Assembly (NCBI GenBank): GCA_002708995.1
Contig: PAPT01000032.1
Span: 1-64,000 of the forward strand
From: Geminicoccus sp.
GTDB taxonomy: Bacteria; Pseudomonadota; Alphaproteobacteria; UBA7985
DNA: 64,000 nucleotides
Direction of reading: 5' to 3'
Shown: piece by piece, positions 34,370 to 42,940 of the stretch
Position numbering within the stretch: the first letter of the stretch is position 1
Layout: every line of letters begins with the position of its first letter
Program-made: the position numbers and the translations under genes
Notes under the pieces: model-generated
What the model saw: only the letters and a program-made list of their open reading frames with translations
Told to the model about the DNA's origin: nothing
Database searches by the model: none

Positions 34370-35732
34370 ACCAGTCGTACTCCCTTGGCAAGATTTCGCT
34401 GAGGAAGGCTTCGAACTCCGCCCGCTTGATCGCGGCGTAGGCGCCGGGATAGTCCGCGCCCAGATAGTCCGCGAGCAGCGTGGAGCCTTCCAGCCGGTCG
34501 AGTGCCGTCCACAGTTTCAGCGGCATCTCAGGGTCAGCCTGCTCCCCGGCATTGCCCGTCGCGGCCTCGGTTGGCTCCAGCGCCCGGGTCAGTCCGTGGT
34601 GAAAACCCGCCAGCACCGCGGCCATGACCAGATAGGGGTTGGCCTCCGCCCCGGCGATACGGTGCTCGATCCGCCGCGCCTGACCGGACCCGGCGGGCAC
34701 GCGGAACGACACCGAGCGGTTGTTGAAGCCCCACGAGGTGTTGACCGGCACGAACTGATCCGGCTCGAACCGGCGATAGGCGTTCAGGTTGGGGGCAAAC
34801 AGCGCCATGGCGTCGTAGGCCGTCGCCTGCAGCCCCGCGATGGCCTGCCCGATCAGCCGCTCGCCGTCCGGCCGCGCCTCATCGAAAACATTGCTGCCCG
34901 CGGCGTCGATCAGGCTGGCGTGCACGTGCAGGCCCGAGCCCGACTGATCGCCGAAGGGCTTGGACATGAAGGTTGCATCCAGCCCGTGCCGGGCGGCGAC
35001 ACCCTTGACGATCCGCCGCAGCATCAGCGCGTGGTCACAGGCCAGCACCGGGTCGTCACAGTGCGCCAGGTTGACCTCGAACTGCGTGCCGCCGTACTCG
35101 GCGGTCGAAGCCCCGGCCGGCACGCCCTGCGCCTGCGCAGCAGCATCGATCTCGGCGAGGATCCCGGTCCACTCGTCGAGCTTGTCAAAGGCCAGAACCC
35201 GCGGCGCGTCAGACGCCCGGCCGGGCCGCTGGGTCTCGGCTGGGCGCAGTCGCCCCTGATCATCCCGCTGGGTCTGCACGAGGTAGAATTCCAGCTCATT
35301 GGCCACGACCGGGCGTAGCCCCAGCGCGTCAAACCGTGCCACCACGCGCGCGAGTATCGCCCGCGGGTCGAACCACCAGTGGCTCTCGCCCTCCGGCGGG
35401 GCCGGCGTAATCAACACCTGAGCCGTCGGCACCTCGGCCCAGGGCACAGGCACCAGCGTGCCGGGGACCGGATAGCTGGTGGCATCCGGATCACCGTCGG
35501 AAAAGCCGATACCGTGGACATCCCAGCTTGTCCCCAGTGCGTCCAGCGTGGTGATCCCAGCGCAAAAGGCGACACCAGCAGACCAGAGCTTGCCCGCTTC
35601 GCGGATCGGCAGGCGCTTGCCCACCGCCGTGCCGCAAAGGTCGAACATTACGGCATCGAGGAATCGGGTCTCGGGGTATCGGGCCAGAAAGGCGTCGAGT
35701 TCGGTCGGCTGCGGCTTGGTCACGGTCGGCAT
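34362..35732 (-). CDS. puuA: Glutamine-synthetase-family ligase (gamma-glutamylpolyamine synthetase-like)
   Basis: The catalytic signatures are NELEFYLVQ, GSGLHVHASL, the ATP/glutamate region NTSWGFNNRSVSFRVP, and IEHRIAGAEANPYL. The N-terminal beta-grasp region (LDAVMFDLCGTAVGKRLP) is as in PuuA-type proteins. These couple glutamate to an amine such as putrescine before oxidation. ATG 35732 is preferred over the one at 35771, which lies further up without family similarity. Confidence 0.85.
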   Translation of the reverse strand: MPTVTKPQPTELDAFLARYPETRFLDAVMFDLCGTAVGKRLPIREAGKLWSAGVAFCAGITTLDALGTSWDVHGIGFSDGDPDATSYPVPGTLVPVPWAEVPTAQVLITPAPPEGESHWWFDPRAILARVVARFDALGLRPVVANELEFYLVQTQRDDQGRLRPAETQRPGRASDAPRVLAFDKLDEWTGILAEIDAAAQAQGVPAGASTAEYGGTQFEVNLAHCDDPVLACDHALMLRRIVKGVAARHGLDATFMSKPFGDQSGSGLHVHASLIDAAGSNVFDEARPDGERLIGQAIAGLQATAYDAMALFAPNLNAYRRFEPDQFVPVNTSWGFNNRSVSFRVPAGSGQARRIEHRIAGAEANPYLVMAAVLAGFHHGLTRALEPTEAATGNAGEQADPEMPLKLWTALDRLEGSTLLADYLGADYPGAYAAIKRAEFEAFLSEILPREYDWYV

Positions 35733-35951
35733 CCCTCTGCTGCAAACTTGGCCGACATCGGCGCCGACCATCGAACTCAGGCTACTCCGATTCTGAACCC
35801 GGGCAAGACCTGCAATCGCCGCCCGGCGGGTCGGTCGTCACCGCGACGCCAGCGCGTCCAGTCCACAGCCTGCGGCGTGCAAAACCCTTGGCCCCGAGCG
35901 CCGCTTCGGTGAAGATCGGCCTGCACATCGCTGAACGAGGGGGAGATCGGC

Positions 35952-36341
35952 ATGATTGGTTATCTGATGGTGGGCACCAACGACCTTGCCGGGTCGCTGG
36001 CCTTCTACGACGCCGTGTTCGCGCCGCTGGGTTACCGGCAAACCGACGATTCCGGGCGCTATGTTGGCTATGGCCTGCCGGATAAGCCCGAAGAGTCGCT
36101 GTTCTACGTCACCGGGCCTTACGACAGGCAGCCAGCAACGGCGGGCAATGGCACCATGATCGCCTTTCCCACCCCGACACTGGAGACGCTGCACGAGGTC
36201 TACCAGATCGCGCTGAAGAGCGGCGGCACGGACGAGGGCGCCCCCGGACCTCGGCTGGACGACAGCCCAACGCACTATGCCTACGTGCGCGACCCGGCGG
36301 GGAACAAGCTGGCGTTCTACTGCGATAATGTCAGGGGCTGA
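35952..36341 (+). CDS. VOC-family (glyoxalase-like) protein
   Basis: The 129-residue protein has one beta-alpha-beta-beta-beta unit pair (MIGYLMVGTNDLAGSLAFYDAVFAPLGY ... THYAYVRDPAGNKLAFYCDN). The GTNDLxxSLAFYDxVxxPLG start and the ending DPAGNKLAFYC are classic VOC marks. Members bind a divalent metal and act as lyases, dioxygenases or resistance proteins; the substrate is not clear. GGGGGAGA lies before the ATG. The 174 bases after it hold nothing recognisable. Confidence 0.85.
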   Translation: MIGYLMVGTNDLAGSLAFYDAVFAPLGYRQTDDSGRYVGYGLPDKPEESLFYVTGPYDRQPATAGNGTMIAFPTPTLETLHEVYQIALKSGGTDEGAPGPRLDDSPTHYAYVRDPAGNKLAFYCDNVRG

Positions 36342-36515
36342 CAACCGTTTCAGGGCGCAACTTGCGCGCCAGCGGCCCCCTCTCCAGCGCTGAGCCTCGC
36401 TGTCGGATCTTTCGCGATTCATGTCCGAAATACTGGATAGAGTCTCTGGGTTCGCGACGATCTTAGTGCACTTGCATTCAGCAACAGCACAACTCACTAT
36501 GGCTTGGAAATGGCG

Positions 36516-36771
36516 ATGACAGACCGACCCTTGCAAACAAACACGGGCATAGCCGGGCCCGTGCTGATCCACGGGTACCGAGGCTGCGTGGCTCGTGTAT
36601 GAAGGACGCCAGGCCTGCGAACTGGGGGAGCGTCTGAGGGACTACTGCGCTCAGCATCCTGACAAGCACGCCTACACGTTCTACCGGCGCCATAACGCCG
36701 AAGGCGAGGTCATGACGTGGCAGGAGATGTGGGTCGCTGCCGCTGCGGTTTACGCGGCTCGGGCATGTTAA
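36516..36771 (+). pseudogene. N-terminal remnant of an acyl-AMP ligase / NRPS-like gene
   Basis: An ATG at 36516 opens 28 codons (MTDRPLQTN...) ending in TGA near 36600. The adjacent frame then encodes GERLRDYCAQHPDKHAYTF, WQEMWVAAAAVYAARAC and a stop. The PDKHAYTF and TWQEMW elements are those of the first 60 residues of fatty-acyl-AMP ligases. A frameshift and an abrupt stop show this is a dead fragment. It faces another fragment on the opposite strand. Confidence 0.5.
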
Positions 36772-37027
36772 GGAAGTTGAGCGAAATCATCGCGATCAGT
36801 GGCTGATCGGGGTCCATAGACCTGCCGAGAAGCAAGGCTTCTGTCCATGTGTTGAAGCACCAGATCAGTGGTGCCTTGCTGCCGGACCCGTTCATGATTA
36901 GCAAAGGTCCGTCCTGCCTTGCCAGGCTGGCCGGAACCTTCGCTGCCGTCGCCACTACCGTAAGAACCCTCTCGGTGATTGTGGGGATATCGATTTCCTG
37001 TGATCTGCCTTGTCCCGCATTTTCCAT
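36772..37027 (-). pseudogene. Thioesterase-like remnant, NRPS/PKS debris
   Basis: The segment reads GSGSKAPLIWCFNTWTEALL and MDPDQPLIAMISLNF, very like the start of the type-I thioesterase domain of non-ribosomal peptide synthetases (PPLFWCFN.W....LA..L.PDQPLYAM). Only about 85 residues are recognisable, and they end in the antisense of the acyl-AMP-ligase fragment. The ATG at 37027 follows GGGG, but the product would lack the catalytic Ser-His-Asp. Fragment, function lost. Nothing else is seen up to 37156. Confidence 0.4.
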
Positions 37028-37156
37028 AAAAGCCCCATTGTATTTGCATTAGGATAACTGGATTGATACCAATTAAATCTGAATCCCCGACCTGCAACCT
37101 ATCTTGGTGCAGTTACGGCGACGTCGCCAAGAGGAGAAATGCACTACGGACAAGCC

Positions 37157-38590
37157 TTATTCGGACCATGGGCGAGGGGGCCGCTTTGCGAGTGCGATAA
37201 AACGCTCGATGTACTGTTCCATAAGCTGTCCGGGCGGCACCTGCGGCTTTAAGTGAGCCCCGAGGACCCGGGCGTTGAGGCAGCCGTCTGCACCTCCTTC
37301 TGCGATCAGGTCGATGCCGAAGGTAGCGTCTCCGAAAGTCGGCTGGATGGCCGCGATAATGGCCTCGATTTCCGGTCCTAGTTTAGCGAGATCGACCAAC
37401 TTGACGGCGGCGCCCCCATCCAGCAGCGGATGGTCGGTCAGCTGCACTTTCGCGCCTTTCATTAAGACGGTATCTGAATCCAGCGACAGGCGTCTGAGCC
37501 GCCTCGGGATGCGATGGGTGCTCAGGAACACGGTGAAGTCCACCGCGTTCTTGAAGCCTCTATCGCGCGTTAATTCCTGCGCGCAATATCGCTGCAGCAG
37601 CGATTCGAGTGCCGTCTTGCCGTCGCCGCTGATCACAACGTGAGACCGCTTCGCACACCACAGCACTTCGCCCCCCATGACCACGATGCTGAGAGAGTCG
37701 CCCGGCATGAACTGCTCGATCACGACGTCGTTGAGATAAGCCTGATTTTCTTCGATCGCCGCCGTCAGTTGATCGACGTTGTTGATCACCGGAAGCGGCC
37801 GGAGCCGCCGACTGACGTTGTTAGGCTTCAGGACGAGCGGAAAGCCGAAGGCCGAGGCCATCCCCGTGATATGCCTCAGGTTGTAGATCTGCTGAAGCCG
37901 GACAACGGGCACACCTGACGCCGCCAGCAGGCGATTGGTGCTGGCTCTCTCTGCCAGAATGTCGTTCAGCAGGAAGTTGGCGCCCTGTCCGATTCCGTTG
38001 GCAAAGAACAGGTCGCCGTCCTGCCTTTTCAACCGGTGCACGGCCTGGGTGACTTCAGTGACCTGATGGCCCCTTTGCAGCAAGGTCAGGACCAGCCGCC
38101 GGTGGAGCATACCCGCCCCTTTTGCGCCGAGTGCAGCCTGATGGGTCTTCACTTCTTCGCGCAGGGCGTCTGAGTCGAAGTCTTCCGCTGACAGCAGTAG
38201 CCCCTTTTCCAAAAGACCCTTGAGCAGATTTGCCGGGTCGAAGGGAGACGACGGGCGCGTGGGCAGATGGTAGGTGCCCTCAAGATCGCCACCGTCTACG
38301 CTCTCAAACACACCCAACTGAAAGACCGGCGACCTTTGTTGCCGGAAAAGCGAATAAACCCAGTGCAGCAGGCTCGAAGCCCGGCCTTCTGCTGCGGTGG
38401 CATCCGGATTATCGAGTTCGACGGGCCCGGCTGCGCCGATGATGTCATTCAGAACGGCAACAGCAGCCGGGTTGAAGGGGGTTGCCTCGACGTCGCTTAC
38501 CTCGATGGTGACAAAGACGCTGCGGAAACCGAAGGCCGGCTCCGTCTTCAGTTCAGGTTCGCTAAACATGCTCTGTTGTTCCTTTGCCAT
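37157..38590 (-). CDS. Degenerate cyanophycin-synthetase-like ATP-grasp protein (paralogue A)
   Basis: The 477 residues contain an N-terminal region shared with the next gene (SSLLHWVYSLFRQQRSPVFQLG, FDPANLLKGLL) and an ATP-grasp fold (ASTNRLLAASGVPVVR, FGFPLVLKPN, VVIEQFMPGDSLSIVVMGGE, VVISGDGKTALESLLQ). Compared with paralogue B and cyanophycin synthetase, the glycine-rich nucleotide loop is replaced by NVSRRLRPLP, and the Glu of the metal-binding E-x-N motif is missing (CLN). So it may not hydrolyse ATP, or it is a partner subunit. It is 54 bases downstream of paralogue B, almost certainly one transcript. Confidence 0.72.
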   Translation of the reverse strand: MAKEQQSMFSEPELKTEPAFGFRSVFVTIEVSDVEATPFNPAAVAVLNDIIGAAGPVELDNPDATAAEGRASSLLHWVYSLFRQQRSPVFQLGVFESVDGGDLEGTYHLPTRPSSPFDPANLLKGLLEKGLLLSAEDFDSDALREEVKTHQAALGAKGAGMLHRRLVLTLLQRGHQVTEVTQAVHRLKRQDGDLFFANGIGQGANFLLNDILAERASTNRLLAASGVPVVRLQQIYNLRHITGMASAFGFPLVLKPNNVSRRLRPLPVINNVDQLTAAIEENQAYLNDVVIEQFMPGDSLSIVVMGGEVLWCAKRSHVVISGDGKTALESLLQRYCAQELTRDRGFKNAVDFTVFLSTHRIPRRLRRLSLDSDTVLMKGAKVQLTDHPLLDGGAAVKLVDLAKLGPEIEAIIAAIQPTFGDATFGIDLIAEGGADGCLNARVLGAHLKPQVPPGQLMEQYIERFIALAKRPPRPWSE

Positions 38591-38644
38591 GGAGCTTCAC
38601 AGGGCTGACGCGTCCAATCCATAGGTTGATTGCAGGGTGAGCTG

Positions 38645-40114
38645 TCATGCGGTGGTCACACTGTCGGCGATGAGCTTGCCGACCTGCTTCAAATAGACTT
38701 TTTCCTGAGCGTGGAAGAAGGCTGGACCGGCATTGATCTCGCAGATGATTAAGTCTGGGTCAGGCAGGTTCAGATCGTCTCCAATGAAGTCGATGCTGGC
38801 TTCCGTCATTTGGACCAATGCGAGGGTTCTCATCACCACGTCTTCGATTCGTTTCGACATGAAATCCGGCTGATGAAACTCCAGCAACGGGCCAAAATCT
38901 CCGATTTTGCCACCGTGCAGCAAGACGACTTTCTGACCTTCGGGAAGGACAGTTTCCAGCGACATGCCCTGCTGTTTCAGCGTGCTCAGCATGTCTTCAT
39001 TGCTGCAGGCCTTCTCAAGATCAAAGGTCTCTTTCAACTGGAAATCATTGGAAATGACTTCTTCGCTCGAACGGGCCATGAGGTCGCGCACAGAACTCTT
39101 GCCATCGCCGATGACCGAGGGATTACCTTTCTTCTGGACGAGGACAGGCTTTCCATCAAAAACGACGACGCGATAACTCTCGCCATAGACGTGCTTCTCA
39201 ATGATGTATTCTTCGTTTTCGAAGTCGGTCCGAGTGAGGACGCTTTCCATCATCTCTTCGTCGACGATATTGGTAAAAACACCTTGCTCAGTTGTGATTC
39301 CCTTGCCGAAGTTCCCTCGATTTGCCTTCAGCACCACGGGGTAACCGATCCGTGCAGCCAGAACCTTGGTCTGTTCCGGCGATGGCGCAATATGGCACTC
39401 TGCAACGGGGAGACCGGCACTGCGCAAAAGCTGTGAGGTGGCAAATTTATTGCCGACAAGCGTGGCCGCGCACCAATCGGTGCTGCTCGTCAGTGACCCA
39501 CGAATGAGGCGCGATCCGGGACCGACGCCTGCCTTGAATATAGTCCTCGAAATCTCGGTCATTGGGACCTGGTGCTCGTGCAGCATTCCCACCAGAGGCC
39601 GCTGGTTGATGCCCATCATGCCGGTTGCGTCAACGGCCTTCAGCATCTGGGTCAGCGCCTCTTCAAAATCGTCTCTGTCCCAGTCTTCTTCGGGTTTCAA
39701 CAGGGTGTTCCGCGCAAGGAAAATGAGCAGATTGGCGGGTATATTCGGTGCCGTGTAGCGGGTTGGCAGATCGAAAGTCCCGAGCAGGCTGTCCTCACCT
39801 TCGGCCCTCGGCGACGCGGTAAAGTGGCCCAACTCGAAGACCGGCCATTTGCAGCCCTTGAGTACGTAGAATATCGATCGGAGCAAAGCCCCGGCTGCGG
39901 TTCCCTCCGGTGCCCAGTCGGCTTCGGGGAACTCGACCGAGGTCTCGAACTCGAGCTTCTCGGCGAGCATCGGGGCAAAATCATCCTGCAGATAGCGCCG
40001 GGCCGAAGCGCTGAAGGTCAGGGGGTCGTCCGCCCGGGTCGTCACGCGTAGCGCAGGGCCAAGGAAGGGACTGTCCCCTGTGTCGACAAGCTGGAGTTGT
40101 TCCAATTTAAGCAT
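38645..40114 (-). CDS. Cyanophycin-synthetase-like ATP-grasp amide ligase (paralogue B)
   Basis: The N-terminal half has LLRSIFYVLKGCKWPVFELG and an IPANLLIFL block common to both paralogues. The ATP-grasp half is intact: NKFATSQLLRSAGLPV, IGYPVVLKANRGNFGKGI, YIIEKHVYGESYRVVVFDGK, NPSVIGDGKSSVRDLM, and the catalytic CEINAG (E-x-N). The order matches the ATP-grasp half of cyanophycin synthetase, but there is no Mur-ligase half. It should join a carboxylate to an amine through an acyl phosphate in the cytoplasm. The substrates are unknown. It lies with a methyltransferase upstream and NRPS debris downstream. Confidence 0.8.
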   Translation of the reverse strand: MLKLEQLQLVDTGDSPFLGPALRVTTRADDPLTFSASARRYLQDDFAPMLAEKLEFETSVEFPEADWAPEGTAAGALLRSIFYVLKGCKWPVFELGHFTASPRAEGEDSLLGTFDLPTRYTAPNIPANLLIFLARNTLLKPEEDWDRDDFEEALTQMLKAVDATGMMGINQRPLVGMLHEHQVPMTEISRTIFKAGVGPGSRLIRGSLTSSTDWCAATLVGNKFATSQLLRSAGLPVAECHIAPSPEQTKVLAARIGYPVVLKANRGNFGKGITTEQGVFTNIVDEEMMESVLTRTDFENEEYIIEKHVYGESYRVVVFDGKPVLVQKKGNPSVIGDGKSSVRDLMARSSEEVISNDFQLKETFDLEKACSNEDMLSTLKQQGMSLETVLPEGQKVVLLHGGKIGDFGPLLEFHQPDFMSKRIEDVVMRTLALVQMTEASIDFIGDDLNLPDPDLIICEINAGPAFFHAQEKVYLKQVGKLIADSVTTA

Positions 40115-40419
40115 GATATCGGGTCTTGTGTTGCGAGCGAGGCAGGCGATTTATTGTTTTGTACTGGGTAAATTGGCTGCAAATTATGAGCGCTACCGGA
40201 CGAGGCTGGTATCAAATAGTCTGCGTTGAAGCCAGCCGTCTAGAAATTTGTACGGCAGCTTCACCCGACCGCTTAACCCGGTCTTCCCAAACACTTCCTA
40301 GGAATGGTCAATTATTTCTTTTATTGTTGTATTATTGAGATATTAAACTTTGAGGGGCACTCGGAAAACACGGTCGGTGGCGCGGAAAGCACGCGGCATT
40401 AGTTGGAAATTTTCCGTAT
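40115..40419. other. AT-rich intergenic region before the ATP-grasp pair
   Basis: No coding frame resembling a protein is seen. The 40300-40350 stretch is markedly AT-rich compared with the surroundings and could hold the promoter of the ATP-grasp genes on the minus strand; no consensus hexamers were convincing. The composition shift supports foreign origin of this cluster. Confidence 0.4.
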
Positions 40420-41019
40420 CTACATCTGGGCATTGGGCGTCCGGATGATATCGATTTTCCGGAAGTAAACATTGATGAAGGAGTCAATTGCCAGCTTGGG
40501 GCAGTTGACGATGTCTTTCACCTCATAGGCCGGGTCGAACCAACTGTAGTCGTCGAAGCCAATCACACCTCCCGTCTTGCACAAAAGAAACGACAGAACT
40601 GCATCGATCAAAACATCGGGTGACTGATGTGAGCCATCGACGTAAATGAAATCGAACGAATTTTCGTGGCCGTCGGCCAACAGCCGGGGCAACAGCTGGT
40701 GTGATAGCCCCTTCAGTTTGTTGACCTTGGGTGCGTCGGTTCTCTGCTTCTGTGCGAGTGCGACGTTGTGCTCGAAGCGCTCCTCCACCTTGCTCATATT
40801 GACGCCACGGATTTTGTTTTCGAGGCCACCATCCCACGTGTCGACGCAGAATATCTCGCACTGATCCGACCACACCGATTTTTCGACGAGGTGCGTTGTT
40901 GCGCGACCCTCGAAGCAGCCAGTTTCGAGCATTTTTTCAGGGTTTATCTGGGGCAGGAGTTGGGTCCAGATCTTTTCGTCAACATTTCCAAACCAGTTGT
41001 TCGTAAATTCGTATCGCAT
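40420..41019 (-). CDS. Class I SAM methyltransferase (Methyltransf_24-like) of the ATP-grasp cluster
   Basis: From MRYEFTNNWFGN the protein shows KMLETGCFEGRATTHLVEK (motif I, with ETGCFEG in place of the usual DxGxGxG), IFCVDTWDGG (motif II), FDFIYVDGSHQSPDVLIDAVLSF and GGVIGFDDYSW. This is the CmcI/Methyltransf_24 layout, whose members modify O- or N-atoms of small natural products. The ATG at 41019 is chosen because earlier in-frame starts lie inside the Fe-S gene and add no family-like residues. It is 305 bp from the ATP-grasp genes, same strand. Confidence 0.68.
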   Translation of the reverse strand: MRYEFTNNWFGNVDEKIWTQLLPQINPEKMLETGCFEGRATTHLVEKSVWSDQCEIFCVDTWDGGLENKIRGVNMSKVEERFEHNVALAQKQRTDAPKVNKLKGLSHQLLPRLLADGHENSFDFIYVDGSHQSPDVLIDAVLSFLLCKTGGVIGFDDYSWFDPAYEVKDIVNCPKLAIDSFINVYFRKIDIIRTPNAQM

Positions 41020-41053
41020 GAATGCCTGTGCTTTGATGTATTGTTGCTGTGAA

Positions 41054-42046
41054 CTATCTGTGTTGGGTGGAGTTTGCAGCAAGCTTTCTGTCGCGCCGTC
41101 GCTCCAGTTTATCGGCGAGGCGTGGCCCCACACCCGGGCGGCTCCACGGGCATACGGCGAGGCAGACGGCACAGCCCTGATGCTCGTTGAAGAACGGCAA
41201 GCACTTGTCGAAATCGACGTACCATTTGACCTCGCCCCGAACGAGTTGCTTGTTCGGTGCGATGGCCTCAGGCGGGCAGGCGTCCTCGCACACGCGACAG
41301 TTCAGGCAGAAGTCATCGATGCCGTGATCCACCGGCGCGGACAGCGGCAGCGGGCAGTCGGTCAGCACTGCTGAGAGCCGGAAGGAAGAACCGAATTCGG
41401 GCGTGATCAGAGAGCCGTGCTTGCCCAGCTCGCCGAAGCCGCTGGCCAGCGCCGCTGGGATCATCGTAATCTTCCCCGACATTGGCCCGGTCAGCGGTTC
41501 AGCCTCCCAGCCCTGCGCCCGCAGCCAGTTGGCGACCGTCATCGCACCCTGGGCCGCGCGTCGGTACTGGCGCATGACTTCCAGCCCGCCTTCGGGCGCC
41601 GGTGCTTTGCTGATTTCCTCGAAGTCGTGGTGAAAGCCCATGACCACCACGCGTTTGAAGCCGATCTCAACGCCTTCGAAGGCCCAGACCGGATCGAAGG
41701 CCGCGACCCCGACCTTGTCGAAACCACCCGCGTCCAGACCCGCTTGCGTGAAGCTGGCAAAATCTGCCTTGGTGACGGCCTGCGGCGTCTCTGCCAAGGG
41801 CGTCAGCGGTGCGTTGATGATCGCCGCCCGACGCGCCCGCTCTTCGCCATACCCATCCAGACCCGGGTCGACAGTGTAGAACCAGCGCTGCACGTCGCCG
41901 TGGGCGACATCATCGGGGCTGTTGCCCCAGTAGACGTAGGACGGCTGCCGCCGTTCGGCGTCGCCCAGCCCGTTGATGGTGTTGCCGGAAACGTCGGGGT
42001 AGAGCGCCATCTGCTCGGGCCGGGGCTTGAAGGTGCTGCGGGTCAT
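41054..42046 (-). CDS. Double 4Fe-4S protein related to QueG/reductive dehalogenases
   Basis: Near the C terminus are two cluster-binding motifs: CLNCRVCEDACPPEAI and CAVCLAVCPW with an extra Cys in the KCLPFF segment. The preceding region (GELGKHGSLITPEFGSSFRLSAVLTDCPL) matches the corrinoid-binding core of QueG and RdhA families. A corrinoid reductase role would fit the MttB-like enzyme elsewhere in the window, but nothing proves it. At 330 residues it is shorter than true dehalogenases and lacks a Tat signal. It is divergent from the SDR gene. Confidence 0.65.
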   Translation of the reverse strand: MTRSTFKPRPEQMALYPDVSGNTINGLGDAERRQPSYVYWGNSPDDVAHGDVQRWFYTVDPGLDGYGEERARRAAIINAPLTPLAETPQAVTKADFASFTQAGLDAGGFDKVGVAAFDPVWAFEGVEIGFKRVVVMGFHHDFEEISKAPAPEGGLEVMRQYRRAAQGAMTVANWLRAQGWEAEPLTGPMSGKITMIPAALASGFGELGKHGSLITPEFGSSFRLSAVLTDCPLPLSAPVDHGIDDFCLNCRVCEDACPPEAIAPNKQLVRGEVKWYVDFDKCLPFFNEHQGCAVCLAVCPWSRPGVGPRLADKLERRRDRKLAANSTQHR

Positions 42047-42250
42047 GGCGGGTGCTCCCAGTTGTGCGGCGGGGTGGCGGCGGTTACGCCTGCCGGTCGC
42101 GCCGAAGCGAAGGTTAGCGCGATTTGTCCTGCCTTCGCCAGTCGCCGCCGGTTTCCACGCCCGGGTTGCGCCGTCCCGTCACTGGTCGCCGGGCCGCGCG
42201 GTCCTACTTTCTCGCGCAGCACTCAGGGCAGCACAGCAGGGAAGGTAGCG

Positions 42251-42913
42251 ATGAAGCGCGCACTGATTTTCGGGGCTTCGGGCGGTATCGGGGCAGCGTT
42301 CTGCGACGCTCTCGACCAGCAGGGATACGCGGTCACCGGCCTGTCGCGTAGCGGCGACGGGCTTGACCTCCGCGACCCTGCAGCCGTCGACGCGGCGATG
42401 GCGGGTCTGAGCGGTCCCTTCGATCTGGTGGTGATCGCCACCGGCATTCTGGCCCCACCCGGCGCCAGCCCGGAGAAATCGCTGCGGTCGATCGATCCGG
42501 CTACCATGCAGGACCTGCTGCTGGTCAACGCTGTCGGCCCGGCGCTGATCCTCACCCGCCTGCCCGCACTGCTCCCCCGCGGGGGGCGAAGTGTGGTCGC
42601 CGTGCTGACGGCCCGGGTCGGCTCCATCGGTGATAACCATCTGGGCGGCTGGTACAGCTACCGGGCGTCGAAGGCGGCCGCCAATCAGATTACCCGCACC
42701 GCCGCGATCGAGCTGCAGCGCAAATTCAAGGAATGCAGGGTCGTCGCGCTGCATCCCGGCACGGTCGATACCGCCTTTACCGCCGGTTACCCGAACAAGG
42801 ACAAGCACGACCCCGCCACCGCTGCGCAGAACCTGCTCCGGGTCATCGATGGCCTCGGGCCCGAGGACAATGGCGGCTTTTTCGACTGGCGGGGCGAGGC
42901 TGTGCCCTGGTAG
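42251..42913 (+). CDS. Short-chain dehydrogenase/reductase
   Basis: The N-terminal Rossmann motif is ALIFGASGGIGAAFC, followed by IATGIL and the active-site group YSYRASKAAANQI (Tyr-x3-Lys in SYRASK). The length of 220 residues is on the small side for SDRs and resembles CsgA-like and bacterial biopterin-reductase relatives. AAGG lies before the ATG. Its substrate is unknown. It converges on the metallo-hydrolase gene with 27 bases between. Confidence 0.82.
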   Translation: MKRALIFGASGGIGAAFCDALDQQGYAVTGLSRSGDGLDLRDPAAVDAAMAGLSGPFDLVVIATGILAPPGASPEKSLRSIDPATMQDLLLVNAVGPALILTRLPALLPRGGRSVVAVLTARVGSIGDNHLGGWYSYRASKAAANQITRTAAIELQRKFKECRVVALHPGTVDTAFTAGYPNKDKHDPATAAQNLLRVIDGLGPEDNGGFFDWRGEAVPW

Positions 42914-42940
42914 CCGCCCGGCGGTGAAGGAGGTCTGGCC

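Noticed and set aside
35838-36572. 244-codon reverse frame over the VOC gene
   Set aside because: The VOC protein on the plus strand has clear family motifs; the reverse frame has none.
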